From: JBGAJN01 sp044224905
GTDB taxonomy: Bacteria > Verrucomicrobiota > Verrucomicrobiia > Limisphaerales > JBGAJN01
NCBI GenBank assembly: GCA_044224905.1
Contig: JBGAJN010000001.1
Coordinates: forward strand, 1,674,001-1,738,000
Direction: 5' to 3'
Length of the DNA: 64,000 bases
The notes under the pieces were generated by a model. That model saw nothing but the letters and a program-made list of their open reading frames with translations, ran no database searches and was not told the DNA's origin. How positions within the stretch are numbered: position 1 is the stretch's first letter; each line of letters begins with the position of its first letter. Below, in pieces: positions 48,950 to 58,082 of this stretch. Position numbers and translations under genes: made by a program.

Positions 48950-50716
48950 GTGTTAAACCGAGTCCTCGAAGAACGCCTTCAAACCGCCGTCCGCGCGATC
49001 CTTCCCGACGCTGGCACTGCCAACGTGCTTGTCCGTCCGTGCCCGGATCCCAAGTTTGGCGACTACCAGAGCAACGCGCTCATGTCCGTGGCGAAGGAGC
49101 GGAAACTCAATCCCCGCAAGCTCGCCGAGGACGTCCTCACGAAACTCGATGTTGCAGAATGGTGCGATAAAGTGGAAATCGCCGGCGCGGGCTTCCTGAA
49201 TTTCCGACTCAAACCTTCCGCGCTTGCGAGCACCTTGGAAGCTGCCACGCGCGGGGAGCACCTGTTCTTCAACAAGGCCGCACAACCGCGCACGATCGTC
49301 ATTGATTTCAGTTCCCCGAACGTCGCCAAGCCGATGCACGTCGGCCACATTCGCTCGACCATCCTCGGCGACAGCCTCGCGCGTGTTGGGCGCTTGCTCG
49401 GTCATCACGTGGTCACCGACAATCACATCGGCGATTGGGGCACGCAGTTCGGCATGCTGCTGCTCGGTTGGAAACGCGACCTCAACGCTGCCGCACTTCA
49501 GGCTGATCCGATCGGCGAGTTGGAGCGCATCTACAAAAAGGTCAACGCCGAGTGCAAAGAAAACCCGGACAACCTCGAAGCCGCGCGCCACGAGTTGGTG
49601 AAGCTCCAGCAGGGCGACGCGGAGAATCTCGGCATCTGGAAACAGATGATCGCGCTCTCGCAAGTGCAGTTCGACACGATCTACGGACGGCTCGGAGTGA
49701 AGTTCGATCACACGCTCGGCGAAAGTTTTTACAACCCGCGCCTTCAAGCCGTCGTCGATGAACTCACCGCCCGCGAACTCGCGCGCGAAAGCGAAGGGGC
49801 GAAAGCGATCTTCAGCGACGGCACCGTGCCGCCCAAGGAAGACCCGTTCCTCATTCAGCGCGATGGCGAGTGGGTGCCGAATCCCGCGCTCATTCAAAAG
49901 AGCGATGGCGGTTTTAATTATGCCACGACCGATCTCGCGACCTTGGCTTATCGGATCGAGACGTGGCACCCGGACGCGATCATTTACGTCACTGACGGGC
50001 GGCAGCAGTTGCACTTCCGCCAGATCTTCGCCGCGTTTCGCCGCTGGCAACCGGCGACCAAAGTGCGTCTGGAGCACGTTTGGTTCGGCAGCATTCTCGG
50101 CGACGACGGCAAGCCGTTCAAAACGCGCAGCGGTGACACCGTGAAGCTCGCCGACTTGCTCGATGAAGCCGAAGAACGCGCGCTGAAGATCGTCGAAGAA
50201 AAGAATTCCGAACTCTCCGCCGCGGAGAAGAAAGAAATCGCGCGCATCGTTGGCCTCGGGGCCGTGAAGTACGCCGATCTGCTCCCGAATCGCCAGAGCG
50301 ATTACATCTTCAGTTGGGACAAGATGCTCGCGTTGCAGGGCAACACCGCGCCGTATCTGCAATACGCCTACACGCGCGTCCGTTCCATCTTCCGCAAAGC
50401 CACTGCTTCGGAACAAGCCGCGCGCACGAACGCGCAGACCATTTCGCTCGCCGCCCCCGACGAGGTCGCCCTCGCGAAGCACCTGCTCAACTTCGGACTC
50501 GTGCTGGAAGCCGTCATGGAAGAGTGCCGGCCGAACTTCCTCTGTAATTATCTCTACGAGCTCTCCGGTCACTTCGCGCGCTTCTACGAAAGCTGCCCCG
50601 TGCTCAAAGCCAGCGAGACCGAGCGCGCCTCGCGTCTCGCGCTGTGTGACCTGACCGCGCGGGTGCTGAAGACCGGCCTCGATTCCCTCGGCATCGAAAC
50701 TACGGAGCAGATGTAG
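48950..50716 (+). CDS. argS: Arginyl-tRNA synthetase
   Basis: 588 aa class I synthetase with the N-terminal Add-1 domain, HIGH-type motif KPMHVGHIRSTILGDS (~residue 130), TDNHIGDWGTQFGM, and the KMSK-like site GDDGKPFKTRSGDTVKL (~residue 385). DALR anticodon-binding domain closes the protein. GTG start (MLNRVLEERLQTAVRAILPD), no better ATG. Essential housekeeping gene. Confidence 0.97.
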   Translation: MLNRVLEERLQTAVRAILPDAGTANVLVRPCPDPKFGDYQSNALMSVAKERKLNPRKLAEDVLTKLDVAEWCDKVEIAGAGFLNFRLKPSALASTLEAATRGEHLFFNKAAQPRTIVIDFSSPNVAKPMHVGHIRSTILGDSLARVGRLLGHHVVTDNHIGDWGTQFGMLLLGWKRDLNAAALQADPIGELERIYKKVNAECKENPDNLEAARHELVKLQQGDAENLGIWKQMIALSQVQFDTIYGRLGVKFDHTLGESFYNPRLQAVVDELTARELARESEGAKAIFSDGTVPPKEDPFLIQRDGEWVPNPALIQKSDGGFNYATTDLATLAYRIETWHPDAIIYVTDGRQQLHFRQIFAAFRRWQPATKVRLEHVWFGSILGDDGKPFKTRSGDTVKLADLLDEAEERALKIVEEKNSELSAAEKKEIARIVGLGAVKYADLLPNRQSDYIFSWDKMLALQGNTAPYLQYAYTRVRSIFRKATASEQAARTNAQTISLAAPDEVALAKHLLNFGLVLEAVMEECRPNFLCNYLYELSGHFARFYESCPVLKASETERASRLALCDLTARVLKTGLDSLGIETTEQM

Positions 50717-50794
50717 CCGGTTACGTTCGAGGGGCGTGACGTTGCGTCCGATTTCCCCTTTGCAGAATTCGCCGGACTGCGCCAGACTAGGTTT

Positions 50795-51472
50795 ATGAAA
50801 AGGATACTTATTGTTTTCAGTGTTTTCGTTTTGGCGGCCTCCGCGATGGCAATTGAGAAGGCGGATCTTGATAAGCGTATCCGCACAATCATCAAGGATC
50901 TCAATGACATGCAGGCCAAGCCTGACAAGCATGTGCCCGGCGATCTCATCAAAAAGGCGCACGGCGTGATCTTAATGAACCGTTCGAAGGGTGGGGTGGT
51001 GTTCGGCTATGAAAACGGTTATGGCGTCGCCCTCACCAAGGACAAATCCGGCAAGTGGAGTTCCGTGGCGTTTGTCGACAGTCACGAAGGAAGTTTCGGA
51101 GCGCAGCTTGGCGGACAACAATCTTTCGTTGTGATGCTGCTCATGACCACCAATGCGGCGAATGCGTTGATCGATCCCAAGGTGGACTTCGGAGGTCAGG
51201 CGCAGGGCACAGCGGGCAACGACAGTGGGACCGAAGATTCCACCGATGCTTCCAAGCCGGTGATGATTTTCAGCGACCGCAAGGGATTCTACGGCGGTGC
51301 AACGGTCAAGGCAGGCACGATTGCGCCGAGCCATGAGGACAATCGCGTGTTCTATGGGCAGGCTTACAGCATGGAAGAAATCCTCTTCAAGAAAAAAGCC
51401 AAGCCGACCGAACTCGTCAACGAGCTTACCAAGAAGCTCACGGACTACTCCAAAGAGCCGAAGAAGAAATAA
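50795..51472 (+). CDS. SYLF-domain lipid-binding protein (Ysc84-like)
   Basis: 225 aa; signal peptide MKRILIVFSVFVLAASAMA. The SYLF domain shows IKKAHGVILMNRSKGGVVFG, HEGSFGAQLGGQQSFVVMLL and KGFYGGATVKAGTIAP. Bacterial members are secreted or periplasmic and bind lipids. No operon partner; terminator follows at 51502. Confidence 0.9.
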   Translation: MKRILIVFSVFVLAASAMAIEKADLDKRIRTIIKDLNDMQAKPDKHVPGDLIKKAHGVILMNRSKGGVVFGYENGYGVALTKDKSGKWSSVAFVDSHEGSFGAQLGGQQSFVVMLLMTTNAANALIDPKVDFGGQAQGTAGNDSGTEDSTDASKPVMIFSDRKGFYGGATVKAGTIAPSHEDNRVFYGQAYSMEEILFKKKAKPTELVNELTKKLTDYSKEPKKK

Positions 51473-51501
51473 TCCGCCGAATCTTCAGCGCTATTTTACA
51501 A

Positions 51502-51535
51502 AAAACTGCCGGCGTCAAAGCCGGCAGTTTTGCTT
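51502..51535. terminator. Bidirectional intrinsic terminator
   Basis: AAAACTGCCGGC and GCCGGCAGTTTT form a 12-bp hairpin with a 6-nt loop (51502-51531), A-run on the left, T-run on the right. It sits between the convergent SYLF and gcvP genes and can serve both. Confidence 0.9.
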
Positions 51536-51566
51536 TCGCCACGCGTCGCCGCGGAAAAGCGACGGG

Positions 51567-54428
51567 TCACGCTTGATAAGCTTCCATCCCCACGCACGAG
51601 CAGACCAGATTGCGGTCGCCGAAGACATTGTCGACGCGGCCGACGGCCGGCCAGAATTTGAAATCGCGCAGGGACTTCACGGGGAAGGCCGCTTGTTCGC
51701 GTGAGTAGGGACGGTTCCAAGTGTCCGCCGAAACGATGTCCGCCGTGTGCGGCGCGTTCTTTAGCACGTTGTTCGTCTTGTCAGCTTTGCCGCTTTCGAC
51801 GGCCATGATCTCGGCGTGGATCGCGATCATCGCTTCGCAGAAACGATCCAGCTCCGCTTGGGATTCACTTTCGGTCGGCTCGACCATCAGCGTGCCCGCG
51901 ACGGGGAAGGAAAGCGTCGGCGCGTGGAAACCGTAATCCATGAGGCGCTTGGCGACGTCTTCGGCGGTCACGCTCTTAAACTGGCGCAGGTCGAGGATGC
52001 ACTCGTGCGCGACGAGATTGCCGTGGCCCTTGTAGAGTGTTGGGTAGAAGCTTTCGAGCCGCTTGGCGATGTAGTTCGCGTTGAGGATGGCGACCTTGGT
52101 CGCTTCGGTCAGGCCCGCGCCGCCCATGAGCGCGATGTAAACCCACGAGATCGGGAGAATGCTCGCGCTGCCCCAGGGCGCGGCCGAAACGGCACCGATC
52201 GGATTCTCGCCGCCGAGATTCACGACGGAGTGACCGGGCAAAAAGTCCACGAGATGTTCCGCGACGCCGATCGGGCCCATGCCGGGACCGCCACCGCCGT
52301 GCGGAATGCAGAAGGTCTTGTGCAGATTCAAATGGCACACGTCCGCGCCGAGATCGCCGGGGCGGCAAAGGCCCACTTGCGCGTTCATGTTCGCACCGTC
52401 CATGTAAACTTGCCCGCCGTGTTGATGCACGATGGCGCAGATTTCTTTGATGCTCTCTTCGAAAACGCCATGGGTGCTCGGATACGTGACCATGAGGCAC
52501 GCGAGATTCGTGGAATGTTGCTGGGCCTTCGCGCGCAGATCGGCGACGTCGATGTTGCCTTCCTTGTCGCAGGCGACCGCGACGACTTCGAGACCGGCCA
52601 TCACGGCGCTGGCGGGATTGGTTCCGTGCGCGCTCGTGGGAATGAGGCAGATGTTGCGGTGCGCTTCACTGCGGCTCGCGTGATACGCGTGAATGCACAG
52701 CAGCCCGGCGTATTCGCCTTGCGAGCCGGCGTTCGGTTGCAGGGAAATTCCCGCGAAGCCCGTGATTTCGCTCAGCCAGTTTTCGAGCTGCGTGAAAAGT
52801 ATCTGATAACCCTGCGCCTGCCGCACGGGCGCGAACGGATGAAGCTTGCCGAACTCCGGCCAGCTCACCGGGAACATTTCCGCGCTCGCGTTGAGCTTCA
52901 TGGTGCAGGAGCCGAGCGGAATCATCGAGTGACAGAGCGAGAGATCGCGCGCTTCGAGCCGGCGGAGATAGCGCAGCATTTCCGTTTCGGAATGATAACG
53001 GTTGAAGACCGGGTGCGTGAGATATTTGCTGCGGCGGGCGAATGGCGCGGGAAATTCGAACGCCAGTCCCGCGGTGAGTTCGTGCACTGAGAACGGCGCG
53101 GCCTGGCCGCCGTTGAACGAATGAAAAATCTCCAGCAGATCGCGTTCGGACACCGTCTCGTCGAGGGAGATGGTCAGGGTCTGAGTGTCGAGGACGCGGA
53201 AGTTGATTTTGTGTTGCGCGGCAATCCGTGTGATTTCCGTCACGCTATGTTTCGAGGGGACAACGCGGAGTGTGTCGAAGAAAAGCGAATGAGCGACTGT
53301 GCAGCCGAGGCGCTGCAGTCCGGCGGCGAGGACGCTCGTCAGGTTGTGAACGCGCTGCGCGATCTTCTGCAAGCCGACCGGGCCGTGGTAGATCGCGTAG
53401 AAGGCCGCCATGTTGGCGAGCAGCGCCTGCGCCGTGCAAATGTTGCTGGTGGCTTTTTCGCGGCGAATGTGTTGTTCGCGCGTGCCGAGCGAGAGGCGGA
53501 GGCCAACCTTGCCGCGAGAGTCTTTCGAAACGCCAACGAGGCGGCCGGGCATCTGGCGTTTGAACGCATCGCGCGTGGCGAAGAATGCCGCGTGCGGCCC
53601 ACCGTAACCGAGCGGGACACCGAAACGTTGCGCACTGCCAACGGCAACATCCGCGCCGAATTCCCCGGGCGCGCGGAGCACGCACAGGCTGAGCAAGTCA
53701 GCCACAACAATGGCTAGGGCGCCGGCCGCGTGCGCTTTGTCGACGACTGCTTGATAGTCGAGCACCGCGCCGTCGGTGGCGGGATATTGGAGCAACGCGC
53801 CGAAAGTGGTGGCGGTGAATTCAAACGTCTCGTGATTGCCGATGACCACTTCGATGCCGAGCGCTTTCGCGCGCGTTTGCACAACTTCGATGTTCTGCGG
53901 GTGGCAGAGTTCGGAAACGAAAAAGCGATTGCGTCCCTCGGCTTCCTTCACGCGATGGCACAGCATCATCGCTTCGGCGGCGGCCGTCGCTTCGTCGAGC
54001 ATCGATGCGTTGGAAATGTCGAGCGCGGTCAGGTCGCAGATCATCGTCTGGAAGTTCAGCAACGCTTCGAGGCGGCCCTGCGAAATCTCCGCCTGATACG
54101 GCGTGTATTGCGTGTACCAGCCGGGGTTCTCCAAGACGTTTCGCTGAATCACGCCGGGCGTGATGCAATCGTGGTAGCCCATCCCGAGATAGGAACGCCA
54201 CACCTGGTTCTGATTCGCGATGGCGCGGAGTTCCTTCAACACTTCGTACTCGCTGTGCGCGGCGGGAATCTTCAGCGGCTCCGCGATTCGGATCGCTTTC
54301 GGTACGGCGGTGTCCACGAGCGCGTCGAGGCTTGGCAGCTTCAGCGTGGCGAGCATCGCGGGAATTTCTTCCGGACGAGGACCGAGATGGCGGTGGACGA
54401 ATTGATCGGGATGTGCGAGCGAGTTCAT
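51567..54428 (-). CDS. gcvP: Glycine dehydrogenase (decarboxylating), P-protein
   Basis: 953 aa, the long single-chain form with both halves. It decarboxylates glycine and moves the aminomethyl group to H-protein. PLP Lys in LNLHKTFCIPHGGGGPGMGP (~residue 701). MNSLAHPDQFVHRHLGPRPE is the usual N-terminus. The upstream ATG at 54476 would add 16 residues not typical of the family. No gcvT or gcvH within the window. Confidence 0.97.
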   Translation of the reverse strand: MNSLAHPDQFVHRHLGPRPEEIPAMLATLKLPSLDALVDTAVPKAIRIAEPLKIPAAHSEYEVLKELRAIANQNQVWRSYLGMGYHDCITPGVIQRNVLENPGWYTQYTPYQAEISQGRLEALLNFQTMICDLTALDISNASMLDEATAAAEAMMLCHRVKEAEGRNRFFVSELCHPQNIEVVQTRAKALGIEVVIGNHETFEFTATTFGALLQYPATDGAVLDYQAVVDKAHAAGALAIVVADLLSLCVLRAPGEFGADVAVGSAQRFGVPLGYGGPHAAFFATRDAFKRQMPGRLVGVSKDSRGKVGLRLSLGTREQHIRREKATSNICTAQALLANMAAFYAIYHGPVGLQKIAQRVHNLTSVLAAGLQRLGCTVAHSLFFDTLRVVPSKHSVTEITRIAAQHKINFRVLDTQTLTISLDETVSERDLLEIFHSFNGGQAAPFSVHELTAGLAFEFPAPFARRSKYLTHPVFNRYHSETEMLRYLRRLEARDLSLCHSMIPLGSCTMKLNASAEMFPVSWPEFGKLHPFAPVRQAQGYQILFTQLENWLSEITGFAGISLQPNAGSQGEYAGLLCIHAYHASRSEAHRNICLIPTSAHGTNPASAVMAGLEVVAVACDKEGNIDVADLRAKAQQHSTNLACLMVTYPSTHGVFEESIKEICAIVHQHGGQVYMDGANMNAQVGLCRPGDLGADVCHLNLHKTFCIPHGGGGPGMGPIGVAEHLVDFLPGHSVVNLGGENPIGAVSAAPWGSASILPISWVYIALMGGAGLTEATKVAILNANYIAKRLESFYPTLYKGHGNLVAHECILDLRQFKSVTAEDVAKRLMDYGFHAPTLSFPVAGTLMVEPTESESQAELDRFCEAMIAIHAEIMAVESGKADKTNNVLKNAPHTADIVSADTWNRPYSREQAAFPVKSLRDFKFWPAVGRVDNVFGDRNLVCSCVGMEAYQA

Positions 54429-54541
54429 TATCACAAAATCAGTCGCCGAAATTAAGGGCCACTGGATGCAATGCAAGATAGTTTTGGTGGCAACCGTTTG
54501 GCGCGGTATCAGGTGCGCTATCTGCCGGAAAAACTTTGCTT

Positions 54542-55657
54542 ATGCGGGCGGGGATTGCATCCTCGGCGAAGCAATTTCTGACCGCTGCGTTTGTGATGCC
54601 GGCGGTCTTGTACATGCCGAAAATCAACTCTTCATCAGCCCTGCAGTGGCTCGGAAAGACGCCCGTCGTTCCCGAGTTCAAAGCGCCGGCGACACGCGCT
54701 GCGTGGGAACTTGAGCGGCTCGACATCCGCGTGAAGCTCTGGCGATTGCTCGGGCGAATGCCGGCGCGCCCGGAGCTACCCGCAGTCAAAACGCTTTCGC
54801 GGGAGGATCGCGGTGCGTATTGGCTCGAGAAATTCAAGTTCGACAACGGTGCGGGAGCGACGGTGCCGGGCGTGATGTTGTTGCCCAAGAAATCCGGCAG
54901 GCACTCGGCGATTCTGTATTGTCACCAACACGGTGACCTCGGAGCGAAGGGTGGCAAGCAGGAGTTGTTTCAGACGAATCCCGTGCCGGTCGCGCCCGGG
55001 CCGGAACTGGTGAAACGCGGTTACGTGGTAATCGCGATCGATGCCTATGGCTTCGGCGAGCGCGCCGCACGCGGGCCGGGAAAGGCGGCGGAGCAGGGCG
55101 GGGCGGAGGAATTGTCGGCGGCGAAGTTCAACCTGTGGTTCGGCCGGACTCTCTGGGGAATGATCCTCCGGGACGATTTGATGGCGCTCGATTACTTGTT
55201 CACGCGGAAGGAAGTCGACGTGGCGCGAGTCGGCGTCACCGGATTCAGCATGGGCGCCACGCGCGCATGGTGGCTGCTCGCGTTGGATGAACGATTGAAA
55301 GCGGGCGTGCCCGTCGCCTGCTTGACGCGCTATCAGAATCTCATTCGCAGCGAGGCGCTCGCAGCTCACGGCATTTATTATTTCGTGCCGGGAATGTTGG
55401 AATACTTCGACACGGAGTCTGTGGTGGCGTTGATTGCGCCGCGTCCCGTCCTGTTTCAAACCGGCGATGCTGACGCCGGTTCGCCGGCGGATGGCGTGCG
55501 TGAAATCGAGTCGCGTGTGAAACCGGTCTACCGACTCTTCAGTGCGGAGAAAAACTTCCAGAGCCTTCTCGTGCCCGCCCTCGGCCACAAGTATCTGCCG
55601 GAAATGTGGGCCCGGACGTTGAAGTGGCTCGAACGGAATTTGAAACGAGCACGATGA
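54542..55657 (+). CDS. Alpha/beta hydrolase (dienelactone-hydrolase/esterase-like)
   Basis: 371 aa. After a poorly conserved N-terminus (possible signal or anchor helix KQFLTAAFVMPAVLYM), the hydrolase has SAILYCHQHGDLGAKGGKQE (oxyanion region), DAYGFGERAARGPG, the nucleophile elbow VTGFSMGATRAWW (Ser ~235), and His in VPALGHKYLPEMW. It resembles uncharacterised Planctomycetes/Verrucomicrobia hydrolases, perhaps acetyl-xylan esterase-like. The start used is the ATG; TTG two codons upstream is in frame. Confidence 0.8.
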   Translation: MRAGIASSAKQFLTAAFVMPAVLYMPKINSSSALQWLGKTPVVPEFKAPATRAAWELERLDIRVKLWRLLGRMPARPELPAVKTLSREDRGAYWLEKFKFDNGAGATVPGVMLLPKKSGRHSAILYCHQHGDLGAKGGKQELFQTNPVPVAPGPELVKRGYVVIAIDAYGFGERAARGPGKAAEQGGAEELSAAKFNLWFGRTLWGMILRDDLMALDYLFTRKEVDVARVGVTGFSMGATRAWWLLALDERLKAGVPVACLTRYQNLIRSEALAAHGIYYFVPGMLEYFDTESVVALIAPRPVLFQTGDADAGSPADGVREIESRVKPVYRLFSAEKNFQSLLVPALGHKYLPEMWARTLKWLERNLKRAR

Positions 55658-55661
55658 AAAA

Positions 55662-55697
55662 GAACGCGGCCGGTTGCGACGCAGCCGCGGTTCGTTT
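55662..55697. terminator. Bidirectional terminator between convergent genes
   Basis: GAACGCGGC at 55662-55670 pairs with GCCGCGGTTC at 55684-55693 (one bulge), with an A-run before and TTTT after (55695-55697 and on). It ends the hydrolase gene on one strand and, by its A-run, the epimerase gene on the other. Confidence 0.7.
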
Positions 55698-55698
55698 T

Positions 55699-56886
55699 CT
55701 ATTTCCGTGACGAGAATTTGTAAATCGTCGTGGACTTGAACGTCTGACCGGGGCGCAACACCGTGCTTGGAAAGTTGGGATGATTGATCGAATCGGGGTA
55801 GTGCTGCGTTTCCAGACAGAATGCGCTGTGCTGGCCGTAGTTCACGCCGCCGATGCCGGTGTGCGTGCCGTTGAGGAAGTTGCCCGTGTAGAGCTGCACG
55901 CCCGGTTCGGTCGTCAGCACGTCCATCACGCGCCCGGTCTTGGGTTCGTACGCCGTCGCCGCGTGTGCGAGCGAGGAGCCGCCATTGTTGATCACAAAAT
56001 TGTGATCGTAGCCACCTGGCTTGGGTTTGAGCTCGTTGATGCGCGCCCCGATCTTGGCCGGCTTCGTGAAGTCCAGCGGTGTGCCGTGAACGCTCGCGAT
56101 CTCGCCCGTCGGAATCAACGTTTCATCCACGACCGTGTAGCGATCCGCATCCAGCACGAGCTCGTGATCAAACACGTCGCCGGAGCCGGCAAGATTGAAA
56201 TAGGAGTGGTTCGTCAGATTCAAAATCGTCGCCCCATCTGTGGTCGCGCTGTAGTCGATGCGCAATTCGTTTTCGTCTGTGAGCGTGTAGACCACCTTCA
56301 CGGTGAGCGTGCCGGGATAACCCTCCTCGCCGTCCTTGCTCACGTACGTGAACTCCACCGCGGAAGAATTCTCCGTCGCGGGAAGCATGCGCGAACTCCA
56401 AATCTTTTTGTCGAAGCCTTTCGGTCCGCCGTGGAGATGATTCGGCCCGTTGTTGATCGCCAGCGAATACTCCTTTCCGTCGAGGCTGAAGCGTCCTTTC
56501 GCGATGCGGTTGGCCACGCGGCCGCAGGTCGCGCCGAAATTCGGATGGCCTTTGACATACTGCTCGAGGTTGTCGAAACCGGTGACCACGTTGCCGGACT
56601 TGCCGTTGCGATCCGGCGTATGGAGTTCGGTCAGGATGGCTCCGTAATCCATGACTTTGGCGACCATGCCGCGGCGATTGGTAAGCGTGTAAATGTTGAC
56701 GGACTTTCCTTCGGCGGTGGTGCCGAAGACGCGTTGTTCGATTCGAGAGGTCATTTTTTTGTTGGGTGGCGGTTCGGTGGTGCAGCCCGTGAAAACCGCG
56801 AAAGCGACGGCGAAGGAAAACAGTCGTTGACCAGGGGTAAGCAAAAGCTCGATTCCAGAAACGATATTGGGGCATTCGAAGCGCAT
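55699..56886 (-). CDS. galM: Aldose 1-epimerase, secreted lipoprotein
   Basis: 395 aa. The start MRFECPN gives a long signal with lipobox AVFTGC. Catalytic fold motifs: TELHTPDRNGKSGNVVTGFD, HLHGGPKGFDKKIW (His), YSATTDGATILNLTNHSYFN (His), and the base Glu in FCLETQHYPDSINH. A lipid-anchored mutarotase suggests sugar handling in the periplasm. An ATG 11 codons upstream is in frame; a GTG/ATG at MTSRIEQRVFG would remove the signal and is less likely. Confidence 0.92.
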   Translation of the reverse strand: MRFECPNIVSGIELLLTPGQRLFSFAVAFAVFTGCTTEPPPNKKMTSRIEQRVFGTTAEGKSVNIYTLTNRRGMVAKVMDYGAILTELHTPDRNGKSGNVVTGFDNLEQYVKGHPNFGATCGRVANRIAKGRFSLDGKEYSLAINNGPNHLHGGPKGFDKKIWSSRMLPATENSSAVEFTYVSKDGEEGYPGTLTVKVVYTLTDENELRIDYSATTDGATILNLTNHSYFNLAGSGDVFDHELVLDADRYTVVDETLIPTGEIASVHGTPLDFTKPAKIGARINELKPKPGGYDHNFVINNGGSSLAHAATAYEPKTGRVMDVLTTEPGVQLYTGNFLNGTHTGIGGVNYGQHSAFCLETQHYPDSINHPNFPSTVLRPGQTFKSTTIYKFSSRK

Positions 56887-57321
56887 CGAATGGGGTGGTA
56901 TTAATGGCAATCTGGGCATTGAAGCAATGTTGAAATCGAGATTTTGGCGCTGTCCTGTTTATAGTCGCACGTTTTTTTGTTCGTTTTTGGAGTGGCGGCG
57001 GATAGGCAGAAGCCAAATCTTGTGGTGTTAGGGGGCGGATTCTATCGCGGTAAACTCAATTGTTGATCAATGGAGCAATTGTTCGTCGTGGGCTTGGCGA
57101 CTTCAAGATCTTGTAAACACGGTGTTTGGGTGGAAATGTTCACGAATCGCCGGGCGCTATGGGTGGTGGCTTTTCGTGTTTATGAGAACCGCAGAACGTG
57201 ACCTCGTTGGGCTGGCTTTTTTCAGTAAAAAGGATTGACTTTTGCGTGTCCAAAAATCATGATGCTCGCCGAAAGTTCCTGAAAAATCAGAAGTTGAATC
57301 CCGATAACCACGTCTAAACTA
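56887..57321. other. 435-bp intergenic region ahead of the surface-protein gene
   Basis: No gene recognised; more AT-rich than flanking DNA. Elements seen: two direct CAATTGTT repeats (about 57057-57087), a palindrome AAACAC-G-GTGTTT (57115-57127), and a possible promoter with TTGACT at 57235-57240 and CATGAT at 57257-57262. Confidence 0.4.
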
Positions 57322-58026
57322 ATGAACAAGATTTTTGCTACGCTTGCGATCAGCGGCATCGCTTCTTGGAATGCCCTCGCTGTGATTACCCCGGTCGGGC
57401 CATTCACCGGAGATTATTCTGAAAACTTTGAGAGCTTTACGGTTCAGTCGGTTTCCGGAGCGGGTGCTACGGCGCTGGATCAGTCGCCGATTATTGGCGG
57501 CTTGGCCAAGTTGCAGGCGGCCAATGAATCGGGCATTTACCAGAATTCTGGCACCACGTTTAGTTTGGGTGGATCGACTGCCAAAGTCGGTACGGTGAAC
57601 GGAGGCGACCGTGCTTTTGGTGCGCAGATGGGCTCGCCCGGGGTGGTATTCTTTACCGAGCCGGTGTTTAAGTTTGGTGGCTACTTCGGAGGTTATAATG
57701 GTGGCGCCGGTAGCCCGTTGTCCACCATCACGGCAACTTTTTTTGACTTCGACGGCAATTTCTTGGGACAGGAAACCATCAATTATACGGACGCAACCGG
57801 GAATTTGGTTTGGGCTGGATGGGATTCGACCGTTGGAATCGGAACGATCTCGTTTACCGACGCCGATCCGACGTTCCAATTTGATCAGTTTGCGATGGAT
57901 GACCTTCAAGTAGTCGTCCCGGAAATGGAAAACTGGATTGTTGGCTGCCTTTTGGGTGGTTTGGTGGCGTTGAAGGGCTGGCGTGAATATCGCGGCCGCC
58001 GGCTTGCACCTGCGGTTCTTGCTTAA
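57322..58026 (+). CDS. PEP-CTERM-like surface protein
   Basis: 234 aa; signal peptide MNKIFATLAISGIASWNALA. A glycine- and serine-rich beta domain follows (DYSENFESFTVQ, GVVFFTEPVFKFGGYFGGYN, DFDGNFLGQETINYTD). The C-terminus is VPEMENWIVGCLLGG plus basic residues (WREYRGRR), a VPE-hydrophobic-Arg tripartite signal of the exosortase/PEP-CTERM type, though with VPE-M-E in place of the usual VPEP. It lies next to an EPS locus, as is common. A strong terminator follows. Function unknown; probably exported and anchored or released. Confidence 0.75.
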   Translation: MNKIFATLAISGIASWNALAVITPVGPFTGDYSENFESFTVQSVSGAGATALDQSPIIGGLAKLQAANESGIYQNSGTTFSLGGSTAKVGTVNGGDRAFGAQMGSPGVVFFTEPVFKFGGYFGGYNGGAGSPLSTITATFFDFDGNFLGQETINYTDATGNLVWAGWDSTVGIGTISFTDADPTFQFDQFAMDDLQVVVPEMENWIVGCLLGGLVALKGWREYRGRRLAPAVLA

Positions 58027-58048
58027 TATTTCTTGCGCTTTAGAATTG

Positions 58049-58082
58049 TGGCTAGCTCGAACTCGAGCTAGCCATTTTTTTT
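58049..58082 (+). terminator. Intrinsic terminator ending at the next start codon
   Basis: TGGCTAGCTCGA and TCGAGCTAGCCA form a perfect 12-bp stem with a 2-nt loop, followed by eight T. The T-run ends at the base before ATG 58083. It should terminate the surface-protein transcript. Confidence 0.92.

Noticed and set aside
48953..50962. A 669-codon open frame on the minus strand
   Set aside because: Antisense to argS, which has unambiguous class I synthetase motifs.
51816..53090. A 424-codon open frame on the plus strand
   Set aside because: Antisense to gcvP, with composition of a shadow frame.
54429..54541. Glycine riboswitch before gcvP
   Set aside because: The 113-bp gap shows no glycine aptamer core, and the divergent hydrolase gene takes most of the space.
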